Assembly: GCA_902599405.1 (NCBI GenBank) | Contig: CACKFO010000003.1 | Location: forward strand, 47,088 to 111,087 | Source of the DNA: an uncultured Alphaproteobacteria bacterium | GTDB lineage: Bacteria > Pseudomonadota > Alphaproteobacteria > HIMB59 | DNA length: 64,000 nucleotides | Direction: 5' to 3' | In this document: positions 28,017 through 37,795 of the stretch, one piece after another | Layout: each line of letters starts with the position of its first letter | Position numbering within the stretch: the stretch's first letter is position 1 | Notes under the pieces: generated by a model | Seen by the model: only the letters and a program-made list of their open reading frames with translations | The model's database searches: none | What the model was told of the DNA's origin: nothing | Translations under genes and position numbers: made by a program

Positions 28017-29687
28017 TTAAAAAAGACCTTGAATTAATCCTTTTTCATCTAGCATTATTGAATTAGCGCTAGGCACTTTAGGTAGACCTGGCATTGTCAT
28101 AATTTGACCTGTTACAACAACTATAAATCCTGCTCCTGCTGACAGCCTAACTTCTCTTACTGGGACAGTAAAACCATTTGGAGCACCCCTTAAAGAGGGG
28201 TTTGTAGAAAAACTATACTGTGTTTTAGCAATACAAATAGGAAGTTTTCCATAACCGTTTTCCTCAAATCCTTTAAGTTGATCGCTAACAGATTTATCAA
28301 TCACAATATCATCTGCTCTATAAATTTTTTGGGCAACAGAACGAATTTTTTCTTCTAATGAAATGTTATCTTCATACATAAACTTAAATTTATTTGGATC
28401 ACTTGACTCACTAATTTTTACTACCTCTTTAGCTAATTCTAAAGTGCCATCACCACCATTGGCCCAGTGCGAGCAAAGAATTGCCTTTACTCCCATTTTT
28501 TCACAACCATCTGAAATAACTTTACCTTCAGCTTCAGTATCAAGAGTGAAACTATTAATAGCCACAATTGGTTGAAGTCCAAAAGATTGGATGTTTTCGA
28601 TATGGCGTTGTAAATTCTCGAAACCTTTTTCAACGGCGGCTACATTTTCATTATTAAGGTCTGCTTTTTCTTCGCCCCCATGCGATTTCAAAGCTCTTAC
28701 TGTAGCAACAATGACGACTACACTAGGTGTTAAACCTGCCTTACGACATTTAATATCTAGGAATTTTTCAGCACCTAAGTCTGCACCAAACCCAGCTTCA
28801 GTTACTACATAATCAGCAAGTTTTAAACCTGTTTTTGTAGCAATTACTGTATTGCAACCATGAGCAATATTTGCAAAAGGACCACCGTGGATAATCGCTG
28901 GATTATTTTCAAGTGTTTGAACTAAATTTGGCATTAAAGCATTTTTCAATAAAACAGTCATTGGACCATCAGCTTTTACATCACGAGCGTATATTGGAGA
29001 TTTATCTCTTTTATATGCAATTATAATATCACCAATTCTTTTTTGAAGATCGTTTATATCATTAGCTAAACAAAAAATAGCCATGATTTCACTTGCAACT
29101 GTTATGTCGAATTTATCTTCTCTAGGAAATCCATTTGAAACACCGCCAAGATTGACATTGACTTTTCTAAGAGACCTATCACCTAAATCAACAACTCGAC
29201 CCCAGGTAATTCTTCTTTGATCTATTTGTAATTCATTTCCCCAATAAATATGATTATCAATTAATGAAGATAATAAATTGTGAGCAGCAGTTATTGCATG
29301 AAAATCACCAGTGAAGTGAAGATTAATTTCTTCCATAGGCACAACCTGAGCATATCCACCTCCAGCAGCTCCACCCTTCATGCCAAAACATGGACCAAGG
29401 CTAGGTTCTCTGAGGCAAACAATAGATTTTTTTCCAATTTTATTCAGACCATCATTTAAGCCAACAGAAGTAGTAGTTTTTCCTTCACCTGCAGGTGTTG
29501 GATTAATTGCGGTTACTAATATTAATTTTCCATCAGGGTTAGACTTACTTTTTTCAATAAAATCAAAATTTATTTTAGCTGCATCGTGACCATAAGGAAT
29601 TAGATTTTCCTCAGGAATATTTACTTTAGCAGCAACGTCTCTTATGTGAATTTTTTTAGCAGCTCTTGCGATTTCTATATCTGACAT
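28017..29687 (-). CDS. fhs: Formate-tetrahydrofolate ligase
   Basis: Joins formate to tetrahydrofolate with ATP, feeding one-carbon metabolism. The 556-residue protein has [23 protein letters not shown] (nucleotide-binding loop, about 66-88), [37 protein letters not shown], and [13 protein letters not shown]. Demethylation of DMSP or glycine betaine yields one-carbon units at tetrahydrofolate, so this enzyme and DmdA sit in the same pool. A palindrome overlaps its likely promoter. Confidence 0.97.
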   Translation of the reverse strand: MSDIEIARAAKKIHIRDVAAKVNIPEENLIPYGHDAAKINFDFIEKSKSNPDGKLILVTAINPTPAGEGKTTTSVGLNDGLNKIGKKSIVCLREPSLGPCFGMKGGAAGGGYAQVVPMEEINLHFTGDFHAITAAHNLLSSLIDNHIYWGNELQIDQRRITWGRVVDLGDRSLRKVNVNLGGVSNGFPREDKFDITVASEIMAIFCLANDINDLQKRIGDIIIAYKRDKSPIYARDVKADGPMTVLLKNALMPNLVQTLENNPAIIHGGPFANIAHGCNTVIATKTGLKLADYVVTEAGFGADLGAEKFLDIKCRKAGLTPSVVVIVATVRALKSHGGEEKADLNNENVAAVEKGFENLQRHIENIQSFGLQPIVAINSFTLDTEAEGKVISDGCEKMGVKAILCSHWANGGDGTLELAKEVVKISESSDPNKFKFMYEDNISLEEKIRSVAQKIYRADDIVIDKSVSDQLKGFEENGYGKLPICIAKTQYSFSTNPSLRGAPNGFTVPVREVRLSAGAGFIVVVTGQIMTMPGLPKVPSANSIMLDEKGLIQGLF

Positions 29688-29714
29688 CTAGATTTGGATC
29701 CTTTCCAAAAAAAC

Positions 29715-29731
29715 TGGTATACAATATACCA
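29715..29731. promoter_or_regulatory. Palindromic operator-like site upstream of fhs
   Basis: TGGTATA-CAA-TATACCA, a perfect 7+3+7 palindrome 28 nt before the fhs start, overlapping sequence that resembles a -10 box on the minus strand. The shape (TGGTATA half-sites) resembles sites of GntR-family dimers. The bound protein is unknown. Confidence 0.55.
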
Positions 29732-29867
29732 ATATCTTTTTAAATTTTAAGCTATTTAAGATAAAAAAATTAGAATTTCCCTATTATTTTTAAGCCTATG
29801 TGTCGCATTAGAAATTTTATTTAACAAAAAAGTCATTGTTCAATAATAAATTTATAATAGTTTAAAA

Positions 29868-31037
29868 ATGTTGAAAATATTAGTAATAGGGCTTGGTTAT
29901 GTTGGTACTGCAAACGCTGTCCTTTTATCACAATATAATGAAGTTACCTGCTTCGATTTAGATGTCTCAAAATCTAATAATCTGATAAATGGTATTTCGC
30001 CTATAGAGGATAAAGATGTATCTGAATACTTATCTTCTAAAAAATTAAATTTAAAATCAACAGAGAGTTTTCCTGCTGAAATTAATAATTTTGACTTTGT
30101 TATCATAGCTACACCAACAAATTATGATATTGAAACAAATAAATTTAATACCTCCTCAATAGAACAATCATTAGAAAATATTCAAAGTTCTAAATCAAAT
30201 CCAACAGTAATTATTCGATCTACAGTTCCAGTTGGTTATGTGAATAAAATGCAAAAGAAATTCCCTGACCTTGAAATTATTTTTGTGCCTGAATTTTTAA
30301 GAGAGGGAAGAGCTTTAAAGGATAGTCTTTATCCTTCAAGAATTGTAATAGGCTCACATTCTAAAAAAGGAAAAGAGTTTGCAAAACTTTTAAAAGATGC
30401 ATCGCTTGATAAAGATGTTCAAACAGTCTTCACAAATCTAACAGAAGCAGAGTCATCAAAATTATTTTCTAATGCTTACTTAGCCATGAGAGTTACATTT
30501 TTTAATGAATTAGACTCTTTCGCAATGTCTAGAAATTTAAATACAAAAGAAATCATAAAGGCTGTAAGTCTAGATCCTAGGATAGGAGATTTTTACAATA
30601 ATCCCTCATTTGGATACGGGGGATACTGTTTACCAAAAGATACAAAACAATTATTAGCAAACTTCGATAAAGTCCCCCAAAAAATTATGGAGGCAATCAT
30701 AGAGTCAAATTCAATGCGAAAAGATTTCATAGGATTAGAGATTGCAAAATTAAAACCTAAAACTGTTGGTGTTTATAAACTCATTATGAAAGAGGGATCA
30801 GACAATATAAGAGAGTCAAGTATGCAGGGCATTATGAAAAGAGTTAAAGCTAAAGGCATAAAAGTAATAGTCTACGAACCTTTAATTAATGAAAAACATT
30901 TTTTCAATTCAGAGGTTTATCAAGATTTAGAATTATTCAAAAAAGACGCTGATTTAATTCTTTGCAATAGAAGCCATTCAGAGCTAGATGATGTACGAGA
31001 CAAGATTTTTACTAGAGACTTGTTTAACCAGGATTAA
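29868..31037 (+). CDS. ugd: UDP-glucose 6-dehydrogenase (UDP-sugar dehydrogenase family)
   Basis: Oxidises UDP-glucose to UDP-glucuronate. The 389-residue protein has the N-terminal Rossmann motif VIGLGYVGTANAVLLSQ, the middle FVPEFLREGRALKDSLYPSRIVIG, and the catalytic cysteine in FGYGGYCLPKDTKQL near residue 255. The length matches E. coli Ugd (388). Related enzymes act on GDP-mannose or UDP-GlcNAc; the LREGRAL and YPSRIVIG features fit Ugd best. There are no capsule genes beside it. Confidence 0.9.
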   Translation: MLKILVIGLGYVGTANAVLLSQYNEVTCFDLDVSKSNNLINGISPIEDKDVSEYLSSKKLNLKSTESFPAEINNFDFVIIATPTNYDIETNKFNTSSIEQSLENIQSSKSNPTVIIRSTVPVGYVNKMQKKFPDLEIIFVPEFLREGRALKDSLYPSRIVIGSHSKKGKEFAKLLKDASLDKDVQTVFTNLTEAESSKLFSNAYLAMRVTFFNELDSFAMSRNLNTKEIIKAVSLDPRIGDFYNNPSFGYGGYCLPKDTKQLLANFDKVPQKIMEAIIESNSMRKDFIGLEIAKLKPKTVGVYKLIMKEGSDNIRESSMQGIMKRVKAKGIKVIVYEPLINEKHFFNSEVYQDLELFKKDADLILCNRSHSELDDVRDKIFTRDLFNQD

Positions 31038-31160
31038 GTAAAAGACTAATATTTTCTTAAATTTATCCAAAAAACATATGAAATACGTTGTATTTTTATA
31101 TTTTAGTTTCGCATCAGATGGGTCTATACTGCCGAGGCTTATATATATAAGGAGGAAACG

Positions 31161-32186
31161 ATGACAAAAATTAAATCGTTGTTTATTTCTCTTGTTTTAA
31201 CTCTTGGTGTTTCTACAGCAATAGCTGGAAGTCACGGAAGCACTCATGATTTAGTTAAAGAAAGAGGAAAATTAATGTGCGGTTCCAACACTGGATTAGC
31301 GGGCTTTGGTGCTCCAAATGACGCTGGTGTTTGGGAAGGCATTGATGTTGATGTATGTAGAGCTGTAGCAGCTGCTGTTTTCGGTGATGCTTCTAAAGTT
31401 GAATATGTACCTACAACATCAAAAGTACGTTTCACTGTTCTTCAGTCAGGTGAAATTGATATGCTATCAAGAAATACTACATGGACTTTATCAAGAGACG
31501 TTGATCTTGGTTTAGAATTTGTTGGTGTAAACTACTATGATGGTCAAGGCTTTATGGTTAACAAAAGTCTTGGTGTTTCTAGTGCTATGGAATTAGATGG
31601 CGCATCTGTATGTATCCAAGTTGGTACAACAACTGAAATGAACCTTGCTGATTTCTTCAAAGCAAATGATATGAGCTATGAGTCAGTTCCTGTTGAGACT
31701 AACTCAGAAGCTGATGCTGCATACACAGCTGGTCGTTGTGACGTTTACACAACAGACGCATCAGGTTTATATGCAAGTAGAGCTGGTTATCCAGACCCAT
31801 CTGCTCACGTGGTTTTACCAGAAATCGTATCTAAAGAGCCTTTAGGCCCTGCAGTTAGACACGGTGATAGTGAGTGGGCTGATATCGTAAGATGGTCTCT
31901 TAATGCAATGATCATTGGTGAGGAGTTAGGTATTACATCAGCTAATGTTGATGAAATGAAGAGCTCAAAAAACCCTGAGGTTTTAAGACTATTAGGTGTT
32001 GATGCTGGTTACGGAGCTATGTTAGGTCTTTCTGACGACTGGGCTTATAATATCTTAAGTCAAGTTGGAAACTATTCAGAGAGCTTTGAAAAGCATATTG
32101 GTCCAAACACACCAATTAACATTCAAAGAGGCTTAAACGCTCTTTATAAAGATGGCGGTATTTTATACGCACCTCCATTTAGATAA
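31161..32186 (+). CDS. aapJ: General L-amino acid binding protein AapJ
   Basis: Periplasmic binding protein of the Aap ABC importer, 341 residues. Signal peptide residues 1-22 (ends AIAGS), then the family's ERGKLMCGSNTGLAGF and WEGIDVDVCRAVAAAVFGD. A strong ribosome site (AGGAGGAAAC) precedes the ATG. A possible promoter is TATACT at 31125-31130. Codon use is clearly richer in G and C, consistent with a very abundant protein. A stable hairpin separates it from aapQ. Confidence 0.96.
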   Translation: MTKIKSLFISLVLTLGVSTAIAGSHGSTHDLVKERGKLMCGSNTGLAGFGAPNDAGVWEGIDVDVCRAVAAAVFGDASKVEYVPTTSKVRFTVLQSGEIDMLSRNTTWTLSRDVDLGLEFVGVNYYDGQGFMVNKSLGVSSAMELDGASVCIQVGTTTEMNLADFFKANDMSYESVPVETNSEADAAYTAGRCDVYTTDASGLYASRAGYPDPSAHVVLPEIVSKEPLGPAVRHGDSEWADIVRWSLNAMIIGEELGITSANVDEMKSSKNPEVLRLLGVDAGYGAMLGLSDDWAYNILSQVGNYSESFEKHIGPNTPINIQRGLNALYKDGGILYAPPFR

Positions 32187-32193
32187 AAAATAA

Positions 32194-32218
32194 GGGTATG
32201 GGCTTTTAGCCCATACCC
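32194..32218 (+). promoter_or_regulatory. Intercistronic hairpin between aapJ and aapQ
   Basis: Perfect 11-bp stem GGGTATGGGCT / AGCCCATACCC with loop TTT, 7 nt after the aapJ stop. No T-tract follows, so it is more likely an mRNA-protecting or attenuating hairpin than a full terminator. It would raise aapJ message over that of the permease genes. Confidence 0.75.
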
Positions 32219-32241
32219 AAAATTTACGGATTTCAAAATTT

Positions 32242-33411
32242 ATGCAGACCAATTTTTTCAGAAAAATAATATTTGATGAAAAATCAAGATCCCTTCTAAT
32301 TCAAACACTGGTAATTGGTATTTTTGCTTTATTTATTTATCTCATAACCCAGCAAACAGCCTATAACTTAGAAAAAAGAGGAATTAGCTCAGGTTTTGAT
32401 TTTTTACATATATCAGCAGGTTACGATATAAGCATACGTTTAATTCCATTTACAAGTGAGGACACTCACTTAAGAGCATATTTTGTTGGATTATTAAATA
32501 CATTGATGATTGCTGTTTGTGGGTGTTTTTTAGCAACCATAATTGGATTTTTAGTCGGAATTATTCGCCTATCAAGCAATTGGCTATTTCGTAATATTGC
32601 TTATGTTTATGTTGAGTTTACAAGAAATGTCCCAGTTCTTGTTCAAATAATTCTCTACTACAGCATTCTTTTAAACTTACCTAAAATCAAACAAGCAATA
32701 GTAATTTTTGATAATTTTTATTTAACTAATCGAGGTTTCTTTTCCCCCTCTCCAATATTTAAAGACGGTTTTTCAATTGTTGCTTGGAGCTTAGTAATTG
32801 CAATTATATTTACTTTTTTCTTAAAAAGATTTTTAAAGAAAAAACAAGAAGAAACCGGAAAACAATATCCAACTTTTATGATAAACAGTGCAATTATTAT
32901 TTTTACCCCAATTATTTTTTATTACATCATGGGTATGCCTTTAGAGTTTGATAGTCCAGTTTTAAAGGGATTTAATTTTAAAGGAGGTATGGTAATTCGC
33001 CCAGAATTTTTAGGAATGCTATTTGGTTTATCTATTTATACTGCAGCATTTATCTCCGAGACTGTTCGATCTGGTATTATATCAGTATCAAAGGGACAAA
33101 GGGAGGCATCTCAAGCTTTAGGTTTAAAAAGTAATTTTATAATGAGGCTGATTATTATTCCTCAAGCACTAAGAGTTATCATTCCACCTCTTACCTCTCA
33201 ATATTTAAATTTAACAAAAAACTCCTCTCTTGGAATCGCAATAGGTTATGCCGATTTAGTTCACGGATTTGGAGGTATATCTTTAAATCAAACAGGAAGA
33301 GCTATAGAGATTATGATGATGGTTATGCTTACTTATTTGACAATTAGTTTAACCATTTCTTTTTTTATGAACTTATATAATAAGTCCGTACAATTTAAGG
33401 GTAACGCATGA
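32242..33411 (+). CDS. aapQ: General L-amino acid ABC permease AapQ
   Basis: A 389-residue HisM-type permease. It has the first-segment motif LLNTLMIAVCGCFLATIIGFLVGIIRLS near residue 90-117 and the ATPase contact loop SKGQREASQALGLKSNFIMRLIIIPQALRVIIPPLTSQY near residues 283-321. The long N-terminal and central insertions are normal for AapQ. The stop overlaps aapM by 4 nt. Confidence 0.95.
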   Translation: MQTNFFRKIIFDEKSRSLLIQTLVIGIFALFIYLITQQTAYNLEKRGISSGFDFLHISAGYDISIRLIPFTSEDTHLRAYFVGLLNTLMIAVCGCFLATIIGFLVGIIRLSSNWLFRNIAYVYVEFTRNVPVLVQIILYYSILLNLPKIKQAIVIFDNFYLTNRGFFSPSPIFKDGFSIVAWSLVIAIIFTFFLKRFLKKKQEETGKQYPTFMINSAIIIFTPIIFYYIMGMPLEFDSPVLKGFNFKGGMVIRPEFLGMLFGLSIYTAAFISETVRSGIISVSKGQREASQALGLKSNFIMRLIIIPQALRVIIPPLTSQYLNLTKNSSLGIAIGYADLVHGFGGISLNQTGRAIEIMMMVMLTYLTISLTISFFMNLYNKSVQFKGNA

Positions 33412-34520
33412 GCTCTACTACCATTCAAATTATTTCACGTAGTAAGTATTACAACTGGTTAGTAAAAAATTTATTTTCCTCTTGGGTAAATACAATACTT
33501 ACTGTTATCGCTCTAATATTTGTATATCAGGTTGGAAGTTTTTTTTTGAATTGGGCAATTTTTGATGCTGATTTTAGATATAATTTTCAAGGTGAACTAA
33601 TTATTGACCGCGGATTTTGCTCTAAAAATATTATGCCTGGTGAATATGGTGCCTGTTGGGCAATCATTTTTGCACGATGGAACCAATTTATGTATGGACT
33701 TTATCCTATTGAAGAAGCATGGAGGGTAAACTTAATCTATGCTCTTTTACCTTTAGCAATTATTGGAATTCTTTTTGATAAAATTCCATTTCGTAGATAT
33801 TTTATTTATTTTACTTTTATATTCCCATTTTTGGCTTACTTCATGCTTTATGGAGGACCAGGATTAAGTGTTGTCGGTACAAATAAATGGGGAGGGCTCT
33901 TAGTAACACTTTTCTTAGGAGTAACTGGGATAGGTTTAGCGTTTCCTTTAAGCATTCTTTTAGCTTTAGGTAGAAGATCTAAAATGCCCATCATAAAATC
34001 ATTGTGTGTAGTTTTTATTGAATTCATTAGAGGCGTCCCTCTTATAACATTGTTATTTACCGCTAATGTGATGTTACCTTTATTTTTACCTGATGGAGTA
34101 AATCCAGATAATCTTTTACGTGCTTTAGTAGCCGTTACTTTATTTCAATCAGCCTATATGGCTGAAGCAATTAGAGGTGGCTTGCAAGCCATTCCAAGAG
34201 GGCAAGTTGAAGCTGCGCAGTCTTTAGGATTAAGTTATTGGCAAACCACTCGCAAAATAGTTTTACCACAAGCTCTAAAGATAGCTATTCCACCAATTGT
34301 TAATACCTGTATTGGATTATTTAAAGATACATCTTTAGTTTTAATCATAGGATTATTTGATTTATTAGGCATAGGCAGAGCAGCTTTAGCTGATATGACA
34401 TGGACTAAACTTTATTATGAGGTTTATGTTTTTATTTCACTTGTATTTTTCATATTTTGCTTTGGTATGTCACGCTATAGTTTATATTTAGAAAAAAAAC
34501 TAAAAACGGATAATAGTTAA
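33408..34520 (+). CDS. aapM: General L-amino acid ABC permease AapM
   Basis: A 370-residue partner of AapQ. The ATPase contact loop is [35 protein letters not shown] near residues 262-296, and [12 protein letters not shown] precedes it. About eight membrane segments, with a longer periplasmic region between the first two (residues 50-110), as in the family. The stop shares one base with the aapP start. Confidence 0.95.
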   Translation: MSSTTIQIISRSKYYNWLVKNLFSSWVNTILTVIALIFVYQVGSFFLNWAIFDADFRYNFQGELIIDRGFCSKNIMPGEYGACWAIIFARWNQFMYGLYPIEEAWRVNLIYALLPLAIIGILFDKIPFRRYFIYFTFIFPFLAYFMLYGGPGLSVVGTNKWGGLLVTLFLGVTGIGLAFPLSILLALGRRSKMPIIKSLCVVFIEFIRGVPLITLLFTANVMLPLFLPDGVNPDNLLRALVAVTLFQSAYMAEAIRGGLQAIPRGQVEAAQSLGLSYWQTTRKIVLPQALKIAIPPIVNTCIGLFKDTSLVLIIGLFDLLGIGRAALADMTWTKLYYEVYVFISLVFFIFCFGMSRYSLYLEKKLKTDNS

Positions 34521-35263
34521 TGAGCACAGATCAGGTAATACATTTAGAAAAAGTAAACAAATGGTATGATGATTTTCATGTTTTAAAAGATATTGATTTA
34601 ATTGTTAATAAAGGGCAAAAAATCGTTATCTGTGGCCCCAGTGGCTCTGGTAAGTCAACAATGATTAGATGTATAAATCGTCTAGAGGCTCATCAAAAAG
34701 GGACAATAGTTGTTCACGGAACAGAACTTACAAATGATCTTAAAAACATTGATTTAATTAGGAAAAATGTCGGTATGGTTTTCCAGCAATTCAATCTTTT
34801 TCCGCACCTCTCTGTATTAGACAATATTTCCCTAGCGCCAATTTGGGTGAAAAAAATGCCAAAAAATGAAGCCGAAGATATTGCAATGTCCTATTTAGAA
34901 AAAGTTAAAATTCCTGAGCAGGCTCAAAAATTTCCTGGTCAGCTCTCCGGAGGTCAACAGCAACGTGTTGCTATTGCTAGATCATTAGCTATGAACCCTG
35001 ACATTATGTTGTTTGATGAACCAACATCAGCTCTAGACCCAGAAATGATCAAAGAGGTTTTGGATGTTATGATACAACTAGCAGAAGAGGGTATGACTAT
35101 GTTAGTTGTTACTCATGAGATGGGATTTGCAAAAACTGTTGCTGATCAAATGATTTTTATGGATGAGGGAAGAATTGTTGAACAAGCATCCCCAGATGAA
35201 TTCTTTAATAACCCAAAAAGTGATCGAACTAAACTTTTCTTAAGTCAAATTCTTAATCATTAA
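34520..35263 (+). CDS. aapP: General L-amino acid ABC ATPase AapP
   Basis: A 247-residue ATPase. Walker [10 protein letters not shown] is at 39-47, the signature LSGGQQQR near 142 and Walker [14 protein letters not shown] near 161-173, with the H-loop VTHEMGF. It ends the aapJQMP operon and is followed 11 nt later by a LysE-family exporter that may be co-transcribed. Confidence 0.96.
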   Translation: MSTDQVIHLEKVNKWYDDFHVLKDIDLIVNKGQKIVICGPSGSGKSTMIRCINRLEAHQKGTIVVHGTELTNDLKNIDLIRKNVGMVFQQFNLFPHLSVLDNISLAPIWVKKMPKNEAEDIAMSYLEKVKIPEQAQKFPGQLSGGQQQRVAIARSLAMNPDIMLFDEPTSALDPEMIKEVLDVMIQLAEEGMTMLVVTHEMGFAKTVADQMIFMDEGRIVEQASPDEFFNNPKSDRTKLFLSQILNH

Positions 35264-35274
35264 AAAAGTATAAG

Positions 35275-35901
35275 ATGAATGAAGTTGTAATGGCTTTATT
35301 ATCCGGATGGATAATATTTTATTTTGCTGTGTTTTTGCCAGGACCTAATACTTTTTTTGTGGCATCCGTTGGAATTAGTGGACAGAAAAAACAAATTTGG
35401 GGTGCCGCAGTTGGTACTGCTATTGGTTCTTTTACTTGGTGCTTACTTGCAACAACAGGTATTTCTTTTCTAATTTCAAATTTAATGGGTTGGGGTTTTA
35501 TTGTTTTAAAGATCTTAGCTAGTCTTTATATGATTTATTTAGCATATCAAATTGGCAGCCAATACTTTAGCTCTGAAAATCAACTCATAAAACTATCCAA
35601 TGAAAGAAATTTTTTAAACAGTATGAAGAAAGCAATAATTGTTGCTTATACCAATCCCAAAGCATTCGCATTTTGGTCTGCTCTTGCAACTTTAAAATTC
35701 AGTGAAAACCTAAATTTTAGTATCGCTCTAATTTTTGCAACAGGTAGTTTTTTTATTTCAGCAATGAATTATTCAATTATCGGCCACTTTTTTGGTATAA
35801 AAAAGTTTTCAAACTACTTCAACAGACCTAAAAATATTGTCAATTTAATATTTGCTGGACTTTTTATATTTGTAGCTATTGAAATTTGGGTGTTAGGCTA
35901 G
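35275..35901 (+). CDS. LysE/RhtB family exporter
   Basis: A 208-residue amino-acid exporter-type membrane protein with six segments. PGPNTFFVASVGISGQKKQIWGAAVGTAIGS is the N-terminal LysE/RhtB signature. It lies directly behind an amino-acid importer operon, so it may act as an overflow valve for the same substrates; this is inference. It is followed by a shared terminator. Confidence 0.9.
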   Translation: MNEVVMALLSGWIIFYFAVFLPGPNTFFVASVGISGQKKQIWGAAVGTAIGSFTWCLLATTGISFLISNLMGWGFIVLKILASLYMIYLAYQIGSQYFSSENQLIKLSNERNFLNSMKKAIIVAYTNPKAFAFWSALATLKFSENLNFSIALIFATGSFFISAMNYSIIGHFFGIKKFSNYFNRPKNIVNLIFAGLFIFVAIEIWVLG

Positions 35902-35903
35902 GC

Positions 35904-35927
35904 AAAAAGCCCTAGATAGGGCTTTTT
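35904..35927. terminator. Bidirectional terminator between lysE and a small-protein operon
   Basis: Stem AAAAAGCCCT / AGGGCTTTTT with loop AGAT, 2 nt after the lysE stop. The A and T tracts serve both strands, ending the aap-lysE transcript and the facing small-protein operon, whose stop codon overlaps the right edge. Confidence 0.88.
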
Positions 35928-36090
35928 AAAATTTTCTAATAAATCTTCTATCTATCTCTTTTTGTCTTCTTTCAAGATCAATCATGTCGATAGCTTGAGA
36001 TAAATATACCTCTTCTTTGTATGACTTTGATTTTTGGTCATTTTTTCCATTAATAATTATTTTTCTAATAGATTTAAATAGATTGCTCAT
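35926..36090 (-). CDS. 54-residue small protein, DUF3563-like
   Basis: A short ORF with ATG at 36090 that overlaps the stop of the gene upstream by one base (TGATG). Its C-terminal half, EVYLSQAIDMIDLERRQKEI then DRR, resembles the DUF3563 family of small proteins (YLsqSvDlvDLErRmreLDR). The N-terminus is basic. Function is unknown. The coupling to the preceding small ORF suggests a joint role. Confidence 0.75.
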   Translation of the reverse strand: MSNLFKSIRKIIINGKNDQKSKSYKEEVYLSQAIDMIDLERRQKEIDRRFIRKF

Positions 36091-36269
36091 CAGGCAGCCT
36101 CTTTTAAGCTATTTGGAAATGACTGATTTCTTTGATACTCGGAGTAAGCCCATTGCCAATCAGAGCCATATTCAACCTTACAAAAATTTATAATACTGTC
36201 TTCTTTTTTAGTAAATAAAGATAACCAGAATTTTAAAGATCTTTCTGTAAATCCAAAAATTTTATTCAT
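36090..36269 (-). CDS. 59-residue small protein, unknown
   Basis: ATG at 36269 with a purine-rich ribosome site (AAGGAAA) 9 nt before it. The product has an amphipathic N-terminal part (RSLKFWLSLFTKKEDSI) and an aromatic middle (VEYGSDWQWAYSEYQRNQSF). No family recognised. It is translationally coupled to the DUF3563-like gene through TGATG. Confidence 0.65.
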   Translation of the reverse strand: MNKIFGFTERSLKFWLSLFTKKEDSIINFCKVEYGSDWQWAYSEYQRNQSFPNSLKEAA

Positions 36270-36329
36270 AATTTTTTTTCCTTTCTTACATATATATAGT
36301 TTTAAAAAGAAGTTTTACTTTTGCTAAAT

Positions 36330-36348
36330 ATAGACAGCTGATGTCTAT
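36330..36348. promoter_or_regulatory. Palindrome between the small-protein operon and the dipeptidase gene
   Basis: ATAGACA-GCTGA-TGTCTAT, 7-bp perfect arms with a 5-bp centre, placed between two divergent transcription units (starts at 36269 minus and 36430 plus). The position suggests a repressor or activator site; the protein is unknown. Confidence 0.45.
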
Positions 36349-36429
36349 TTATGAGACTTCAAACAAATTCATTAAATATTTTTAATTTGCATGTAGTCTA
36401 AGTAACAAAAAAAATGATAAATTTATGAC

Positions 36430-37506
36430 ATGGATTATAAAATTTTTGATGGCCATAATGATGTATTATTTAGACTATTTTTAAAGAACAAACCTGACTC
36501 CTATCTTGATTTTATCGATGGAGATAATGAGGGACATTTAGATCTTCCTCGAATGAACCAAGCTAATTTTAAAGGAGGTTTATGCGCCATATATGTTCCT
36601 ACCCCAGAACAAGATATCTCTGATTCTGATAAGTTGGTCAACTATAAAGATATGGAGCAAGATGAGTATTTATTACCACTTCCAAGGCCCGTAAAAGTAA
36701 ACGATGCATTACCAGTTGTTTTAAATCAATTGTCTATCCTTTCAAAAATTGAAAGAAACTCAAAAAATAAAGTTAAGATTTGTTTATCTGGCAAGGATTT
36801 GGAAACCTCGTTTAAACATGATGACCAATTATCTGTAGTGATGCATATAGAGGGCGCAGAATGTATAGATAAAAATTTTTATAATCTCGAAACTTTATTT
36901 CGAGCTGGTCTTAGATCAATTGGGCCAGTTTGGTCAAGACCTACTATTTTTGCAGAGGGCGTTCCCTTTGCTTTTCCAACTTCACCAGATATTGGAGATG
37001 GTTTAACCGATATAGGAATAGAACTAATAAAAAATTGTAATTCACTAAATATGTTAATTGACAACTCTCATTTAAATGAAAAAGGCTTTTGGGATATAGC
37101 AAAATATTCAAATTCGCCCCTAGTAGCCACGCATAGCAATGCTCATCAGATATGCCCACATTCTAGAAACCTTACAAATAAGCAATTAGATGCAATCAAA
37201 GAAACTCAAGGGATGGTTGGAGTTAACTTTGCCCCAGCTTTTTTAAGGAAAGATGGAAAAATGGTTTCTGATACAGATTTACAAATAATAGTTGATCATT
37301 TTAAGTACCTTATTGACTATTTGGGAGATGATAAAGTTGGATTTGGCTCAGATTTTGACGGTGCAATGATGCCAAAAGATCTAGATAGTGTTTTAGGTAT
37401 GCATAAATTAATCGATCTATTAATTTCACAGGGTTTTAATGAAAACTTAATGATTAAAATTTCACATTTAAATTGGATTAATCTTTTAAAAAGAGTTCTA
37501 AATTAA
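36430..37506 (+). CDS. Membrane dipeptidase family (M19) peptidase
   Basis: A 358-residue zinc-dependent dipeptidase-like enzyme with FDGHNDVLFRL (metal ligands H and D near residue 8-10), HIEGAECID (metal-bridging Glu near residue 140), NSHLNEKGFWDIA, ATHSNAH and VGFGSDFDGA. No signal peptide, so cytoplasmic. It would release amino acids from dipeptides, in line with the nearby amino-acid transport genes. It lies 160 nt from the divergent small-protein operon. Confidence 0.9.
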   Translation: MDYKIFDGHNDVLFRLFLKNKPDSYLDFIDGDNEGHLDLPRMNQANFKGGLCAIYVPTPEQDISDSDKLVNYKDMEQDEYLLPLPRPVKVNDALPVVLNQLSILSKIERNSKNKVKICLSGKDLETSFKHDDQLSVVMHIEGAECIDKNFYNLETLFRAGLRSIGPVWSRPTIFAEGVPFAFPTSPDIGDGLTDIGIELIKNCNSLNMLIDNSHLNEKGFWDIAKYSNSPLVATHSNAHQICPHSRNLTNKQLDAIKETQGMVGVNFAPAFLRKDGKMVSDTDLQIIVDHFKYLIDYLGDDKVGFGSDFDGAMMPKDLDSVLGMHKLIDLLISQGFNENLMIKISHLNWINLLKRVLN

Positions 37507-37562
37507 TAAATATTCAGTGAAGTGAAACTTTAGTATCAAAAAAATTCTGATATAATATTTTT

Positions 37563-37748
37563 ATGGGACTTCACTTTGACTATAAATCAAAAGCTGGTGA
37601 AAGAGCTATGGAGAAAGAGCGTAAGCGCCAAGAAAAACTTGCTGCTAAAAAGGCTAAAAGAGAAGCAAAAAGAGAAGCAGAAGAGTTAGCCGAATTAGAG
37701 CGCCTTACAGATCCAAATGCTCCAGCTGAGGGAAATCAGGAACAGTAA
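37563..37748 (+). CDS. 61-residue Lys/Glu/Ala-rich coiled-coil protein
   Basis: ATG at 37563 with no strong ribosome site. After MGLHFDYKSKAGERAMEKE comes a long charged helix of alternating Lys/Arg and Glu with Ala, then a Pro/Asn/Gln-rich tail. It looks like a soluble helical protein; no family recognised. It follows the dipeptidase by 56 nt and is followed by the convergent DUF3445 gene. Confidence 0.6.
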   Translation: MGLHFDYKSKAGERAMEKERKRQEKLAAKKAKREAKREAEELAELERLTDPNAPAEGNQEQ

Positions 37749-37795
37749 TCTGATTACCTTCAAATATATTAATTTTTTCGATCGCTAGTATCGAC

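Noticed and set aside
36332..36343. AGACAGCTGATG shared with the complement of 40619-40630
   Set aside because: A 12-base match between two places in 64 kb is expected many times by chance; only its intergenic location drew notice.
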